Assembly (NCBI RefSeq): GCF_029784155.1
Contig: NC_073691.1
Location: 57,956,217 to 58,020,216, forward strand
Source: Uranotaenia lowii
Lineage: Eukaryota; Arthropoda; Insecta; Diptera; Culicidae
Direction: 5' to 3'
Length of the DNA: 64,000 nucleotides
This document shows positions 1 through 12,058 of this stretch, in pieces. The translations under genes were made by a program, and so were the position numbers. The notes below the pieces were generated by a model, which made no database searches, was not told the DNA's origin, and worked only from the letters and a program-made list of their open reading frames with translations. Position 1 is the first letter of the stretch, and the number at the start of each line of letters is the position of its first letter.

Positions 1-59
1 TTTTTGAGCATTTCGTAGCTAATTTACAATCATTTTTCCAAAGTATGTTTTTTCGGATT

Positions 60-220
60 TTTTTCTTACGCTATGAATAATGAAAAAGTGAAGTGTTGTA
101 GCTGAATAATGTCTGAAAATCATATTTGAGTTACAATATGAAATTTCTAAAACAATAAATTTTGTACAAATCGTTTGAAAAATAAAGAAATGTAGCGGTT
201 TAAGTCAGAAGTCAAATTGA
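60..220 (-). repeat. Diverged relic of the TTAA foldback family arm
   Basis: From about 105 to 210 the sequence follows the arm of the foldback element at 14430-14530 read on the same strand: the order TAGCTGAA, TGTCTGA, CATATTTGAGT, ACAATA and AAATCG-TTGA is kept, with many substitutions. It is an old fragment without recognisable ends. Nothing coding is seen here. Confidence 0.5.
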
Positions 221-539
221 CACTGAAGGAACTCTAACGGGTAAAAAATTCAGGAACGGATGAGGGTTAATTTTGTAAAATATTTATCACTACTTAATTT
301 TGACCTACATTTCCTGTTCTGTTTTTTTTCTGCAGTTCTTGCAAACAAAAACGAAGTTAGATTCTCAATACCAGTTAGGATTTTAAACATCAGTCATGAG
401 TCTTTTTTTCATTTTAATTCTGAACTATTTTTAATATTTGATCTCAACAAGCTTATCGAAATATAATTTGGTTATACGACAAATAAATTCTGCATCTTAG
501 TATTGATCAAGTTTATAAAAAAATAGAAAGAGTGTTTAA
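221..539. other. AT-rich spacer with no recognised feature
   Basis: The only item of note is a T-rich stretch ending in CTGCAG at about 320-334, which resembles a splice acceptor. No coding exon follows it, so no call is made. Confidence 0.3.
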
Positions 540-1049
540 AAATAAACTCTCGAAATGGGAATGTGAATGAAAGTGAAAAAAATCAATAAAGTTAAGAAAG
601 TCAAGGAAGTCAAGAGAGTCAAAAAAGTCTATAAAGTAGAGAAAGTTAAGAAAGTCAAGATAGTCAAAATAGTCAAGAAAGTAAAAAAATGTCAAGAAAG
701 TCAAACAAGTCAAGAAAGTCAAGAAAATCAAGAAAGTGGAGAAAATCAAAATAGTCATGAAAGTCAAGAAACTCAAGAATGACAAAAAATCAAGAATTTC
801 AAGGAAGTCTAGAAAAGCCAGAAAGTTAAGAAAATCAAGAAAATCAAGATAATCAAGAAAATCAAGAAAGTCAAGAAAGCCACGAAAATTGTTATGAAGG
901 TCAAGAAAGTCAAGAAATTCAAGAAAGTAAAAAAAGTCAAGAAAGTCTAAGTCAAGTCAAGAAGTCAAGAAAATCAAGAAAGTCAAGAAAGTCAAAAAAG
1001 TCAAGAATGTCAAGCCAGTCAAGAAAGTCCAGAAAATCATGAAATATTG

Positions 1050-1295
1050 GCTTTTTTTTGGTTGATGCTTTTCGGTGAATTTTAAATCAAATAAAAAGAA
1101 TTCTTTTGACGTTTCGGCCTACTACCTTCAGCCATCCTCAGAAAATTACATATATTATAAGACAAAAACTTAAATTAATACAAAAAATTCTTCACAATGT
1201 TCCATCACAATATCACTGCACTTTTGCTTTTACGATTTGTATCGCCGCGTGCTTCCGGAATGGCTGTCTTACTTGATTTAAGTCCAATTTTGTCC
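1050..1295. other. Insert in the satellite with a GACGTTTCGG motif
   Basis: This insert contains GACGTTTCGGCCTACTACC followed by CATCCTCAG at about 1109-1140. Such a pairing of an ACGTTTCGG core and a CATCCTCAG core occurs near the ends of some Penelope-like elements in animals (family knowledge, not tested here). No reverse transcriptase or GIY-YIG residues are visible. The rest is AT-rich, with a slightly GC-richer patch at 1230-1260. Confidence 0.25.
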
Positions 1296-1404
1296 AAGAA
1301 GTCAAAAAAGTGAAAAATTCAAGAAAGTCAAGAAAGTCATGAAAGTAAAAAAAATGTCAAGAAAGTCGAGAAAGTCAAGAATGTCAAGAAAGTCATGAAA
1401 GTTT

Positions 1405-1740
1405 TAAAAAAAAATTTTAAATGAAGAGTTAATCACCGTAAATTTTATTTTGTGAAATTATTTTATCGACTATATCGGTGAAATTTATATTCTTCGAAAA
1501 AGAATATTTAAGAACTGAAAGATTATAGACGGATAGAAGATTAGAATAAGATGAAAGATGTTGAAATTGAGCGGAAGGGTAATTTTAATTTGAAAACTTT
1601 TCATCACATTTCATCGATTTGTTCCTCACGGGCCTACTACCTTGCAGTGGTAGATACGGGATAGATTTGTAGCTACCACCACACAATAGTAGGCCTAGCG
1701 TGGTTCGTCCCACAAGCGGAAACTTGCAGTACGAACGAAC
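1405..1740. other. Second insert in the satellite, with a long hairpin
   Basis: Non-repeat DNA interrupts the satellite. At 1631-1695 an imperfect inverted repeat of about 26 bp per arm (left arm begins GGCCTACTACC, right arm ends ATAGTAGGCC) can fold into a hairpin with a short loop. No ORF of note is present. Confidence 0.5.
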
Positions 1741-2735
1741 AAGAATGTCCAGAAAGTCAAAAAAAATCAAGAAAATCAAGAAAGTCTATAAAGTAGAGAA
1801 AGTCTATATAGTAGAGTAAGTCAAGAAAGTCAAGATAGTCAAGAAAGTTGAGAAAGTTAAGGAAGTCAAAAAAGTCGAGAACGTCAAGAAAGTCAAAAAG
1901 TCATGACAGTCAAGAAAATCAAGAAAGTCCAGAAGGTCAAGAAATTCAAGAAAGTCAAAAGAGTCAAGAAAGTCCAGAAGCTCAAGAAATTCAAGAAAGT
2001 CGAGAAAGTCAAGAAAATCAAGTAAGTCATGAAAGTCAAGAATCAAGAAAGTCAAGAAACTTAAGAAAGTCCAGAGAGTCAAGAAAGGCAAGAAAGTTAA
2101 GAAAGCCAAGAACATCATGAAAGTAAAAAAAAATGTCAAGAAAGTCAAAGAAGTCAAGAAAGTTAAGAAAATCAAAAAAGTTAAGAATGTCAAGAATGTC
2201 AATAAAGTAAAAAAAGTCAAAACAGTCAAGAAAGTCCAGAAAATCATGAAATTAAAAAAATTGGTTAGAAAGTCAATAAAGTGTAAAAGTCAAGAAAGCC
2301 AAGAAATTCATGAAAGTAAAAAAAAATTGTCAAGCAAGTCAAGAAAGTCAAAAAAAGTTAAGAAAGTCATGAAAATATAAAAAAATAATCGAGAAAGTCA
2401 AACATATCAAGAAAGACAAGAAAGTTGAGAAAGTCATGATACTAAAAAAATTGTCAAGAAAGTCAAGAAAGTCAAGAAAGTCAAGAAAGCCAAGGATGTC
2501 AAGAAAGTCAAGAAATTCAAAAAAATAAAAAGTTAAGCAAGTCCTGAAAGTAAAAAAAATGCCAAGAGAGTGAAAAAATTAAGAAAGTCAAGAAAGTCGA
2601 GAATGTCAAGAAAGGCAAGAATGTCAAGAAAATCAAGAAAGTTAAGAAAGTAAAAAAAATGTCAATAAATTCAAAAAAGTCATGAAAATCAAGAAAGTCA
2701 AGAAAGTCAAGGAAGTCAAGAATGTAGCTTTAGTC

Positions 2736-4190
2736 TGAGAATCCCAGATAAACAAATAAACTTTTAGTTTAAGGAATTTTTCACAAAACATTATTCATGA
2801 AGTGCAGGGGATTTTCAGTGATTGATGAAGTTGAAAAACTGAAATCTTTATAACTTTTTTTTCAGAAAAGTTTAGAAATGCATATTTTCAACATTTTTAC
2901 TCAAATAACCCACACGTACACAAAAGAAAACAGTAACAAGCAATACCCTTCGTGCGTTTACAAGATATTCTGAGTTATATTTTAAAAGGTATTCCTCGTG
3001 ATCTGGTGTTATTTTGCAAAAAAATATCAATTTATTCGAAAATCGACTTTCTGAGACCTTGACGTTATCATTCATCGAAAAATCGGTGAATTTGAAAAAT
3101 GTAAGAATAATCAAGAAAAATAGATCACAGCTCACCCAAAAACCTCATATGAATGGGTTAATGTTTATAAGTCATCTTGGGCTAAATTTTTCAACGAGGT
3201 GATCCGTATATTTTTCACTAGGATAAGTTTTTAATAATTGGAAAAAATACAAAAAATAATTATGATAATATAATAGAAATTTGGAGTGAATTTCAGGCAC
3301 CCCTAAATCAAGTTCAATTGAAATAAAAATTTTCTTAGTTTTATTGGCCTATCAACAAAATGTACACGATAGATTTTTTTTTTTAATTCAACATTGACAT
3401 TTTCGCTACCATCCTAATGAAAGCTTTTTAAAATTCATAGCGTACAAATCAGGAAACACATATTCCTTACGAATGAGAAAATTTTAGAATCCGAATAATT
3501 CAACACTTTCCGAAAAAAAAAACTAGTCAAAACAGATCCGTGTGAAATTGAACGATTCAAGGGAGCAACAATCAGGCTCAAAATAATAACAAATTTCTAA
3601 TCATCTCACAAACCACCGGTCTAGCCTGTCCACCATGTCCGATTTGCCTCCAGGAAGACTAAAGCCGACAGCCGGACCCCGAAATCGTGAGATGAATTTC
3701 CAGTTTCTGCTCCAGTTTAACCGGTCCCGGTCAGAGACGTTTTTTTTTGTGTTGTCCCTTTCGCTTTCCTCCAAACTTTGCGGTTTTTTTCTCCGATATC
3801 CGGTTATCGTGCAGTTGAGGTCTGAGAAATTTAATTATTTTCTTTTTTTTTCTCTATTAAAATTTCTATCGGTTTTGGCGTATTTCAATCCTGGAGGAAA
3901 GGTTTCGTTTTTTCGGAACTCTGATTTCGTGTTCATGTGGTCCCCATTAACCTCGGTGAAGTTTTGATTTAAATTTTTTGCGTTATGTTTTCGGATTGGA
4001 ATGGTAGTAAAAAAAATCAATAGAACATATTTGTAGGATTTAAGGACATTTTGGTTGATAATCTCCAACGTCAATTTTTTCGTGATAACTAAATTATCAA
4101 ATTAAAATAAAAGGTAGAACTCGAGCTCATTTTTTTTACAAATCACACTTCTGAGTGGATCGTATGATAAATTCGATTCCTAATCAAATC
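2736..4190. other. AT-rich DNA, no firm feature; GC-richer patch at 3600-3740
   Basis: Most of this stretch is low-GC without repeats that I recognise. At 3600-3740 the GC content rises and an ATG in a fair context (ACCACCATG) opens a frame that starts MSDLPPGRLKPTAGPRNRE and then runs into a T-rich phenylalanine/leucine tail. The first 35 residues look more protein-like than the rest, but no family is recognised and no splice structure is clear. Confidence 0.25.
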
Positions 4191-4212
4191 ACGCGCTAAT
4201 CTTACTAGCAAT

Positions 4213-4264
4213 TTATTTGTTTTTTTTTCTCCTTTCTCCTTCTCTCATTTCTCCACAGGTGAGT
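4213..4264 (+). promoter_or_regulatory. Candidate recursive splice site (zero-length exon)
   Basis: A long pyrimidine run at about 4219-4253 leads into CCACAG, followed without any gap by GTGAGT, so the junction is 4258/4259. A strong 3' splice site fused to a strong 5' splice site is the hallmark of ratchet points used to remove very long introns stepwise in flies. CTAAT branch-point-like motifs lie upstream (4196-4200 and about 4180). A second donor-like AG/GTAAAT lies at 4354/4355, which would bound a possible 96-nt exon 4259-4354. The reading implies a plus-strand host intron. A chance match cannot be excluded. Confidence 0.45.
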
Positions 4265-4359
4265 CCAATTCGTGAACTTTCCAGCTGCGGGTTGTGATGG
4301 AATTCGGGTGCATTTTTTTCCCTCAAATCTCCTAGTCGGCAAAGTCAGTGGTAGGTAAA

Positions 4360-5250
4360 TGATCATCTGTGAAGTGTCAAAGCTGGAAATTGGTTTTTAG
4401 CACGCGCCAAGCTTCAAAGTAGGTAGACGTGAACATTAAAGACAGCGAAAAAATCACCAAAAAAACAGAGGTTCAACTGAAACAAAAAGAGCGCCCCAAC
4501 ATTCGTACGTAGAGGGTATCTCAACAGGTGATTTGGTTCGAATTCCATGCGCGATCTTGGAAAAACAGTTGACTGGCGTGTGTGGTGTAGTTTTTGATTT
4601 ATTTTGGTTGGCGTGCCCGTTTGGGGGCAATTAGGCACCTACTCCGTAACTCCTCGAAATTAGTTAGTTTCGATTCGGACTTGTAACGGATATTCAGATA
4701 CAGATATTCAAGCGTATGTTGTTGTTTATTGCTCGCGCTGACTGACCAATTGGGTAGTTGCGCAATGAAGCAATCTGTCTTGGGGAGAGTCGAGATATCT
4801 GTCTTAAATTTTAAATAACTACATGCATACCTCTTGCTTTAGATAACATGTCTCCGAGATAATATGTTATTCAATACCTTTAATTTAGGTTTGTTTAAAA
4901 ATTTCATTGATATTTAGGATCCATTTTCAGGGGGTCTAATTTTTTTTGGTCACAGATATTGGACTGTTATTGTAACTTCACATTAGTTGGTCTTTAACCG
5001 CCATTCTAGGTAAATTCGATTTAAAAATTGTTCAACCCTAAACCTTGGTAAAAGTCGGGAAAATTTTAGCAAACCCCAAAAATAATTCAATGGCAATTAG
5101 GAAAAAAAACAATTAAAACATTTTTTTCGTAATACTTCAACAGAATTTGAATCGCATTGTATTTAGGCTTCAGAAATTCATTCATATTATTTTGAAAAAA
5201 GTTTATAAATTTTTTTCGTATTATGAATCAATAACAGTTTTTTGCTTTAA
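4360..5250. other. No recognised feature
   Basis: AT-rich sequence with short open frames only. Nothing resembles a gene, tRNA or a repeat shared with the rest of the window. Confidence 0.4.
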
Positions 5251-5253
5251 CAA

Positions 5254-5508
5254 GGCCGGAACAAATTTCAAATCCTACTTTTGTCACTTGGAGTTGGAAC
5301 ATCGCAAGAGGGGGTGGGGGCGAGGGTGGGTTTGCACCAAACTTATTAATCTTGTAATTATTCGTCGGAAAATTCAATAAAATCAAGAATACAAAAGGTG
5401 ATTAAACACAAATCTTTCACAATTTGTTTTTTTGCCTTTGTAATCTTTCGGATTATTTGATTTCAAACTTTATTTGGGGGGTGACAAAAGAAGAAATTTA
5501 TATTTGTT
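5254..5508. mobile_element. MITE, GGCCGGAACAAATTT family (copy 1)
   Basis: The left end GGCCGGAACAAATTTCAAAT and the sequence TTTTGTCACTTGGAGTTGGA match the better preserved copy at 6341-6733. The right end at about 5475-5508 carries GGGGTGACAAAAGAAGAAAT, the inverted counterpart of the left end, but its last bases are decayed. It is non-coding, about 255 bp, with a G-rich centre. Confidence 0.6.
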
Positions 5509-5949
5509 ATATAAATTCAAAATTTATTATAATAGAATTTTGAAATTACAATTCAGAATTCAACAATTTTAAGCAATTGTGCGGAGAAAATCAGAAGTTT
5601 AGAAACTTAAATACTACTTTGACGCCTCTAAAGTGATAAAAAATTATATTTTTAAAGAAAACCCTAAGTTTAAGAGTTCCGTTGGAAATGGTGTCAAAAT
5701 GTCACTTATAATTTGATCAACAAACAAGTAAATTAAAGTTATACTTTGACAGTATTAATTTCAAGAGTCAAACACAAGACAAAAATGAAAAATAAATCTA
5801 CGTATGACAATCTTTAGCTTTACGTATGGCACGGTGTTTTTGTAGCCTTAGAAACAACAAATTCATAATTTATTAAAATTTGTGGAGTTTAATATGAATC
5901 TGTCTCCTATCAAAAGACGGAAAATAAGTGCATCGGGGGGTCTATAACA
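5509..5949. other. No recognised feature
   Basis: AT-rich spacer between two MITEs. No shared repeat or gene-like frame is seen. Confidence 0.35.
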
Positions 5950-6332
5950 AAGGTTGCCGAAATCACAGAAAAATCTGTAATTTCACAGAATTTTGAGTAA
6001 ATTTTCAACACAGAATCTGTGTCACAGAACACAGAATTTTGAAATATTCACAGATTTCACAGAATCTTTGAATTATGAATTGATTTCCAAAATATTCATT
6101 TTTTTTGGTCAGTATAAATTTTAGATTTCTTACTTTAAATTAGAAAAGTATGATAAGATTGGTAATGTAAATTTATTTTACCCAACAAAAATGTAAAAAA
6201 GATCCAATTAAGCTTGAATTTTCTATGCAATTAAATGAAAAAGCATCACAGAAAACTCTCACAGAATTTTTGGGTAAAATCACAGAAAGTCAGAATTTTT
6301 TTTCCTCAAAAGAATTTTTTTTCGGCAACCTT
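5950..6332. mobile_element. MITE, AAGGTTGCCGAAA family (copy 1)
   Basis: The element begins AAGGTTGCCGAAATCACAG and ends TTTCGGCAACCTT, a 13-bp terminal inverted repeat. The interior is built from many short CACAGAA / TCTGTG motifs that are themselves inverted repeats. It is non-coding. Two further copies are at 9187-9375 and about 15200-15390. Its right end lies only 8 bp from the left end of the next MITE. Confidence 0.7.
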
Positions 6333-6340
6333 GTCTATAA

Positions 6341-6733
6341 GGCCGGAACAAATTTCAAATCCTTCTTTTGTCACTCGGAGTTGGAACATCGCGAGGGGGG
6401 GGACAATAAAAAAAATAATGCGAAAAACAAATAAATTGGAATAAATTGTACGGAAGCTTGTATACAACAAAATTGCATACTATATCGTTGCACAAAACCT
6501 ATAAATCAAGTAATTTTTTATCGAATAATTCAATCAAATCAAGAAAACAAAAGGTGAAATAACTCCCATCTTCTTAAATTTGTTTTTTGATCTTGTAATC
6601 TTTCAGATATTGGAATTTTTATCAAAATTTACATAAATTACTTCAAACTTTATTTATTTCCCCCTTCGGGATTTTTGAAAATTTCGAAGGGGGGGGGGGG
6701 TGACAAAAGAAGAAATTGATATTTGTTCCAGCC
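6341..6733. mobile_element. MITE, GGCCGGAACAAATTT family (copy 2), TAA target duplication
   Basis: Terminal inverted repeats are GGCCGGAACAAATTTCAAAT on the left and GATATTTGTTCCAGCC on the right, flanked by TAA at 6338-6340 and 6734-6736. A three-base TAA duplication with G-rich ends fits the PIF/Harbinger superfamily; this is an inference from the ends only. Inside, a hairpin with C-run and G-run arms lies around 6660-6703, including about 12 consecutive G. Non-coding, 393 bp. Confidence 0.7.
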
Positions 6734-6736
6734 TAA

Positions 6737-9186
6737 CTACTTGGAAATGGAAAATTTAGCCTTTTCTGAATCATTTTCAGGCAAAATTAGAATATTTGGT
6801 CGGTGAGTCCCCATACGTTTTGTTTTTTTGAAGATTTGTAGTCCATATTTAGAAACTATTATGTGTAAAATTATTCCAGTACAATGGAATAGTAACTTTT
6901 TTCATGGAAAATTTATTTTTAAATTTTTACTCAAATTTTTGTCATTCTTAAACAATAAAAAATGTCAACGCCTAGAAAGATAAGTAATTTGGACTATCTG
7001 AAAAACTTATTTTGATAGGAACATTTTATTTAAAATTTTATTATTTGGAATACCCTTGTGGTGTTATCCAAATGTACCATGAATTTATTATATTCATATG
7101 TGTGTATCTTGGAGAACAAATTCTGGTTAAAAAAAATTTTATGATACAAGAATAAGAACAGTCCAACACCATTTGATGGGTTTCCTACAAAATATTAAAA
7201 ATCTTTTCTTTTTTTCAAATTTTTTCTTTGAAATATTTCCACAATATTGGCAGGCTCTGATGCATATGGGTACGCACTTTAGAAAACTAAAATTAAATTT
7301 TTGATTATGTCACTCGTTTATGGCATTTTTTAATTAAATTTAAAGATAAAGATTTAATTTGAACATATCGAAGAAGAAAAGTTTTCAATAAAACTTAGTT
7401 AAAAGTTAAAGTACTTGCACTGGAATCCGCTTATCTTCCAATACATAACATCAGTTTTAAATTTCTATTTTTTATATTGATCATCAATAATCAATAATTG
7501 ATGGTGAATAAATTTTCTATTAATCATTTGAACTTCATTTTTGCTTAAGAATTGAAGTAATGTTGATACTTTCGATGAAACGATGAAAAATGATAATTTT
7601 TTCAAGAGAAATTTCAATTTTTTCGACGGTTGTAGACCAGATTCATGCGTTTTTTTGTTTTTATGGATTTCTATGGTTTATTCAAACCAATGATTTCTAA
7701 AGTTTTTACCATAATTGGAATAAAATTGTAAAAGTTATGATCGTTTTACTGTAACATTAATGCTTCATTATGGTTCTTTTAAATGATAAAGAAGAGCTTC
7801 AGTGTACAGTAGAATAACTAAAATAAGTAAGGGATGAACTAAATAGGATGAATCTTACGCGCTGCAGGCTAGCTTGCTATCGATCATTTGGAATTCACTT
7901 TTGCCAACAATACTGTTAATTTTTGTACATTTAAGATCGACAAAAAAATTTAAATGCATTTTTTTTTTTGGAAAAATTTCAAATTTATCACAGTTTTAGA
8001 TTAGATACATCCATTAAATAAATTTGTTTCCAAAAAACTGTAAAGTTTTATTTAAAACAAAGAATTTCAGAAATTATTTAAATGATATAGTGAGTTGGAA
8101 ACCGTAGAAGCTAAGATTATTGAACCATAACAGTAACGCTAGCTCTTTGAATGAAATGGAAAAATCACAGAGTGCAGCAGTTACAAAACTTGGGCTAGAA
8201 AATAATAAAAATAAAAACGTTAAAGGAAACTCCATGCTTATAATGATCATTGTGTCTAAAGACAATAACAAGCAAAATTTAAGCTAGATTGAACTGCTGC
8301 TGAGATTTTCATTGAGTCTGAAGTGTGAATGAAATGTCAAAACATTTAACTCAAGAGAAGTATAAAAACTGATTTCTCATCAAAAATTGTTTTCAACGTA
8401 TCGTTAAATTTTCCATATTCATTATCGTATTATTTTTTTCAAAGCTTAAATTAAGGCAAACGTTTCTACTCCAGATCGCATCACGATAAGCGTTATCATA
8501 AAAAGTTATAGCGGTTCCTAGTGTTTACTAATTTTCTTAATCTTTGAGCTTGTTTTCAATAATAATTCATATTATTTTAATGATTCTAATAATTTCAGAT
8601 AATTTGACCTTCACAGATTGCTGACAGGATTTGGCAGCCTATTTTAAAATTTTGGGATTAGAAGATACTTTTTAAGCATTTTTTATGTTAAATAGCTCTG
8701 TAAATTCTTATAAAAATTTGAAAATTTTTCAAAGTTTTTGATGACATTGTTGAGTTTAATTTAAAGGTATTAAAAATTAAAACTAAGAGAATTAGCACCT
8801 CTGAAATTATAAAACACTTAAAATATATTTATTTTTTGAAGAATTCAAATAGAAAATTTTCCAAAAAATAATTTGTATGGAGGGTCACCGACAAAATATT
8901 TCAATTTTCGGTGAAAATGAACCGGAAGAAGCTCTACTTTCTACCCATGCAAAAATTAGCGTTACTGTATTTTTTTCTTTAAGTCTTTCTGCGAAACACA
9001 CCGTGAATGACAAGGTAAAGTTTTTGAGTGTGAAGATTAAAGGTTCACTACAAGAGGTTTAATAAATTGTAAATTGAAATTTTTAAATTTTTCAATAATT
9101 TTTCAACAATGCATGTGTCGTGAAACCCCTAATAATTTCGTTTAATTGTGAATCAACAATTGAAATTTGTATCAAAACCCGCAACC
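6737..9186. other. AT-rich DNA, no firm feature
   Basis: No gene-like frame is seen. The segments about 7520-7700 and 7885-8080 share the order TCATTTG, TTCA-TTTTGC, a GACC/GATT-AGAT motif and TTCAGAAATT-like stretches, suggesting one old, very diverged direct duplication of about 370 bp. I could not align it well enough to call it firmly. Confidence 0.3.
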
Positions 9187-9375
9187 AAGGTTGCCGAAAT
9201 CACAGAAAAATCTATCATTTCACAGAAGTTTGATCCAATTTTTATCACAGAATCTGTGTCAAAGAACACAGAATTTTAGAATTATCACCATCACCATCAC
9301 AGAATTCCTGGGTAAAATTACAGAAAGTCAGAATTTTTTTACGCAAAAACACAGATTTTTTTTTTTGGCATCCTT
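9187..9375. mobile_element. MITE, AAGGTTGCCGAAA family (copy 2)
   Basis: The left end AAGGTTGCCGAAATCACAG is identical to the copy at 5950. The right end GGCATCCTT is a mutated GGCAACCTT. The interior has the same CACAGAATCTGTG core plus a short ATC-ACC triplet run at about 9287-9300. It is about half the length of copy 1, so internal sequence has been lost. Confidence 0.65.
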
Positions 9376-10940
9376 GCTTGCAACCAGAAATCTCTTATTT
9401 GAATTCCCATTTTTTGCCGTTTAATATGAATTTTTTCTTCAGTTATTTATTTGATATTTATATAATAATATTTATAAATAATAATTGCGAATAATGAAAC
9501 TGTTTCGGATTTTTCAATTCGGAATCACCATTATGAAACTTTCTTAAGTTTCAATTCTGCAAAATAATTAAAAGTTGAAATGTTATAATAGCTGTAATTT
9601 TAATTTTTTTCCCCACTTCGAAATGCTGAGTTTCGAATAAGGAAAATGCATCGGGTTGATGTTTTAAATCTACGACCAAGATTCGAATCAGGTTTTTTTT
9701 TTCAAATAATAATCCAAACTGGATTTTAATAACAGAAGAAAAACTTAATAATGAATCCGAAATCTGATCATAGACATCAAATTTTAATGTTCATCAACAA
9801 ATTGGGTTTCACAAAATCCAGAATTATTCTAACATAAGCTTACCAGATATTTTTCCGCTTATATCCGGGTCGTGCAATTTCGGGGTATTTCCCCCAATAT
9901 CAGCCATTTAAATGTTTTTAAATTAAATTCTGTTTTTTTTATCTTAAAATACATAAATCAATTTTGAATCATATTTTAAGTTTCAAAAAAATCTTTCATG
10001 TAAATTTTGATAAAATTCGCTCAAAAAAATAGGACGCAATATATTTCATTATATTTCTAATGAATCAATTCAAATTTTCGTTCAATTTTGCTTATAAAAT
10101 GAACAGCATCTGGACAATCTAGCAAGCTAAGTCTTATTTTAATCAGATTCGATTCAAATCTTTGAGTTTAGAGAAGAACATTTCACTTGGTTTTTTTGGA
10201 ACCTCAAAGGGAAGGGGGGGTGTTCCTATGCCACATATATATATTTTTTTTAACTTTTCAAGAAACCTCTTTAAATTCACCGGTTTGAGTAGGCTATTTT
10301 GCTCGGTGCTAAAAAGGTTAACGATGACTTCCCGAAATTATGTAGTTGAAAGTAGGTGTCATACAAATTATCATACCAAAAAATGGAGGTGTTTTATTTG
10401 TGAAGTAACATATGGCAGACATTTCGCGACAATCATAAGGATCGGCAAAAATAGGATTAACAAAAACTTCACAGTATTTTCCTAATATAAGTCAGAGTAT
10501 TTATATCCTTGGTATAGTTTTTTAAACAAAAAAATCACCAAAATGATCATTTTGCATGAACTCATTACATCATAATGACTCGATTTTGTCATGCCAAAAC
10601 AAGAGCCATGGTAAAAGACCTAAAAGCTAAACCAGCAGAGGAAAATGATAAAGGATAAAATAAACCCGACAAAAACTCAACATTTCAAAACAGTATCTGA
10701 AATTTCAATAGATAAAACGATCCCATATATTTTAGAATATTAAAAACTCTTTTTCACTTTTCACATTTTTTTATAGAAATTTTCTTTTCTCATTTTTGTG
10801 TACTTGTTTTAATCGGGAACCATCAAAAATTGTTTAAAAGGGCACACTTCATTCCAGTTCACGAAATTTCGGACCGATGAAACGAGTATTTTCCCGGGCA
10901 ACCTTAAAAACCCATTAAACAAAGTGCTTCCATTCAATAA
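9376..10940. other. AT-rich DNA, no recognised feature
   Basis: Only short open frames occur. The frame at 10162-10485 has no recognisable domain and mixes low-complexity and AT-rich codons, so it is not called. A short G-run lies at about 10213-10219. Confidence 0.35.
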
Positions 10941-11500
10941 GCTTTATTTATTGCAGTTTTTTTCTGGGTTGCCACCGATAATCTCACCTATAATTGCAGC
11001 AACAGTGATCATCATTTTCTGCCTATTTCCCATCTTGTTGGTTTTGTTGTTTGCTTTGCTTTTTTTTCGGCAACAACTGGACTCGAAATGACTCGATCGA
11101 GCCCTAAATGCACCGCGAAACGGAGTCGTCGTCCGTTCGCCTTTCTTTTCGATATATTTTCTGCTGTCTGCTGAATCTGGTTTTCGAGGTCTCCAGGTCT
11201 CTCCTCAATGGGACAAGTAAGTAAACAAACACGTGCGCGCCGATTTCACTGCACAATGCTGTCACACTTGGATAACACTTTTTCTGGAACTTGCACTTGC
11301 ACTCTCTGAATCGACAATCGATGGCGATTTTCCCTTTCACGAATGCACTCGGAAACCTGTTGCTACAAGCTACCGGTGTTTGGGATATTCATTCACCCTA
11401 CAACAAACAACAACACAATCGATCGATGGATCGACTTTGATAGACTTCGATGGAATCGTAACACGGGGAGGATACCGATCAGTAGACAGGTATGTCACCA

Positions 11501-11556
11501 TAGGTATGAAAAACGATCAAGGGATGAATAGGTATGAAAAACGATCAAGAGATTGA
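11501..11556. repeat. 28-bp tandem duplication
   Basis: The word TAGGTATGAAAAACGATCAA occurs at 11501 and again at 11529, giving two copies of a 28-bp unit. The second copy diverges at its end. Confidence 0.85.
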
Positions 11557-11990
11557 CTCCATGGTTCGAATTTCATCGAAGCTTAACGTGTTCAGGAGAT
11601 TCCCGCAACACGATCGGGATACGCTTCAACAGCCGGTTACGCGTAACGCGTAAATATGACAAAGCCCTTACACCCGCACCTCAACGATTTTCTTCACGAT
11701 CTTTTCCGGAAAACTGCATAGGCTCTTCGGTAGCAAGGTAGGACTTCGACTAAGCACACAACTCGAACCGAACCCGATCCCCGAACCTTTTGTGGCCACC
11801 GTTGGTGACTTACTAAAGAAACCGATCGGCAGAAACCGCGGCTTCGTTCAGGTGATCGTTGGTTGACCAAAAGGGGTGCCGAGCGCGATCGCCGACCGTC
11901 GCGTTGCCTCAAGGTAGATCGTTCGTCGTTGCGGTTTTCCAGCTACCTGTAGAGAGAGACCCGTAAATCTGCATCAGGTCGCGTGGCTGT

Positions 11991-12058
11991 GAGACCCCAG
12001 GTTGGGGTCTCTTGCTCCATTGTACTCTCTCTGCTGCGGTGAGTTACCGAGGTAACTC
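11991..12058. other. Two adjacent perfect hairpins
   Basis: Hairpin 1 (11991-12011) has the 8-bp stem GAGACCCC / GGGGTCTC with a 5-nt loop. Hairpin 2 (12041-12058) has the stem GAGTTACC / GGTAACTC with a 2-nt spacer. Both sit inside the GC-elevated patch. Protein-binding palindromes or a structured 5'UTR are possible roles; neither is shown. Confidence 0.6.

Larger units (their letters stand above)
540..2735. repeat. Degenerate 9-bp tandem satellite, unit AAGAAAGTC
   Basis: A 9-bp unit (AAGAAAGTC with frequent A/T/G variants) is repeated for about 2.2 kb, broken by two non-repeat inserts at about 1045-1295 and 1405-1740. Because 9 is divisible by 3, each frame stays open for long runs. The plus strand reads as KKVKKVK or SQESQE and the minus strand as FLTFLTFLT, so the apparent ORFs (for example 1804-2247 minus) are by-products of the repeat. 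Copies are diverged and single-base indels are common, so the array is old. Confidence 0.9.

Noticed and set aside
1804..2247. 147-residue minus-strand FLTFLT frame
   Set aside because: It is the antisense reading of the 9-bp satellite.
3635..3967. 110-residue plus-strand frame starting MSDLPPGRL
   Set aside because: Only the first 35 residues look protein-like; the rest is T-rich, and no family or splice evidence supports a gene.
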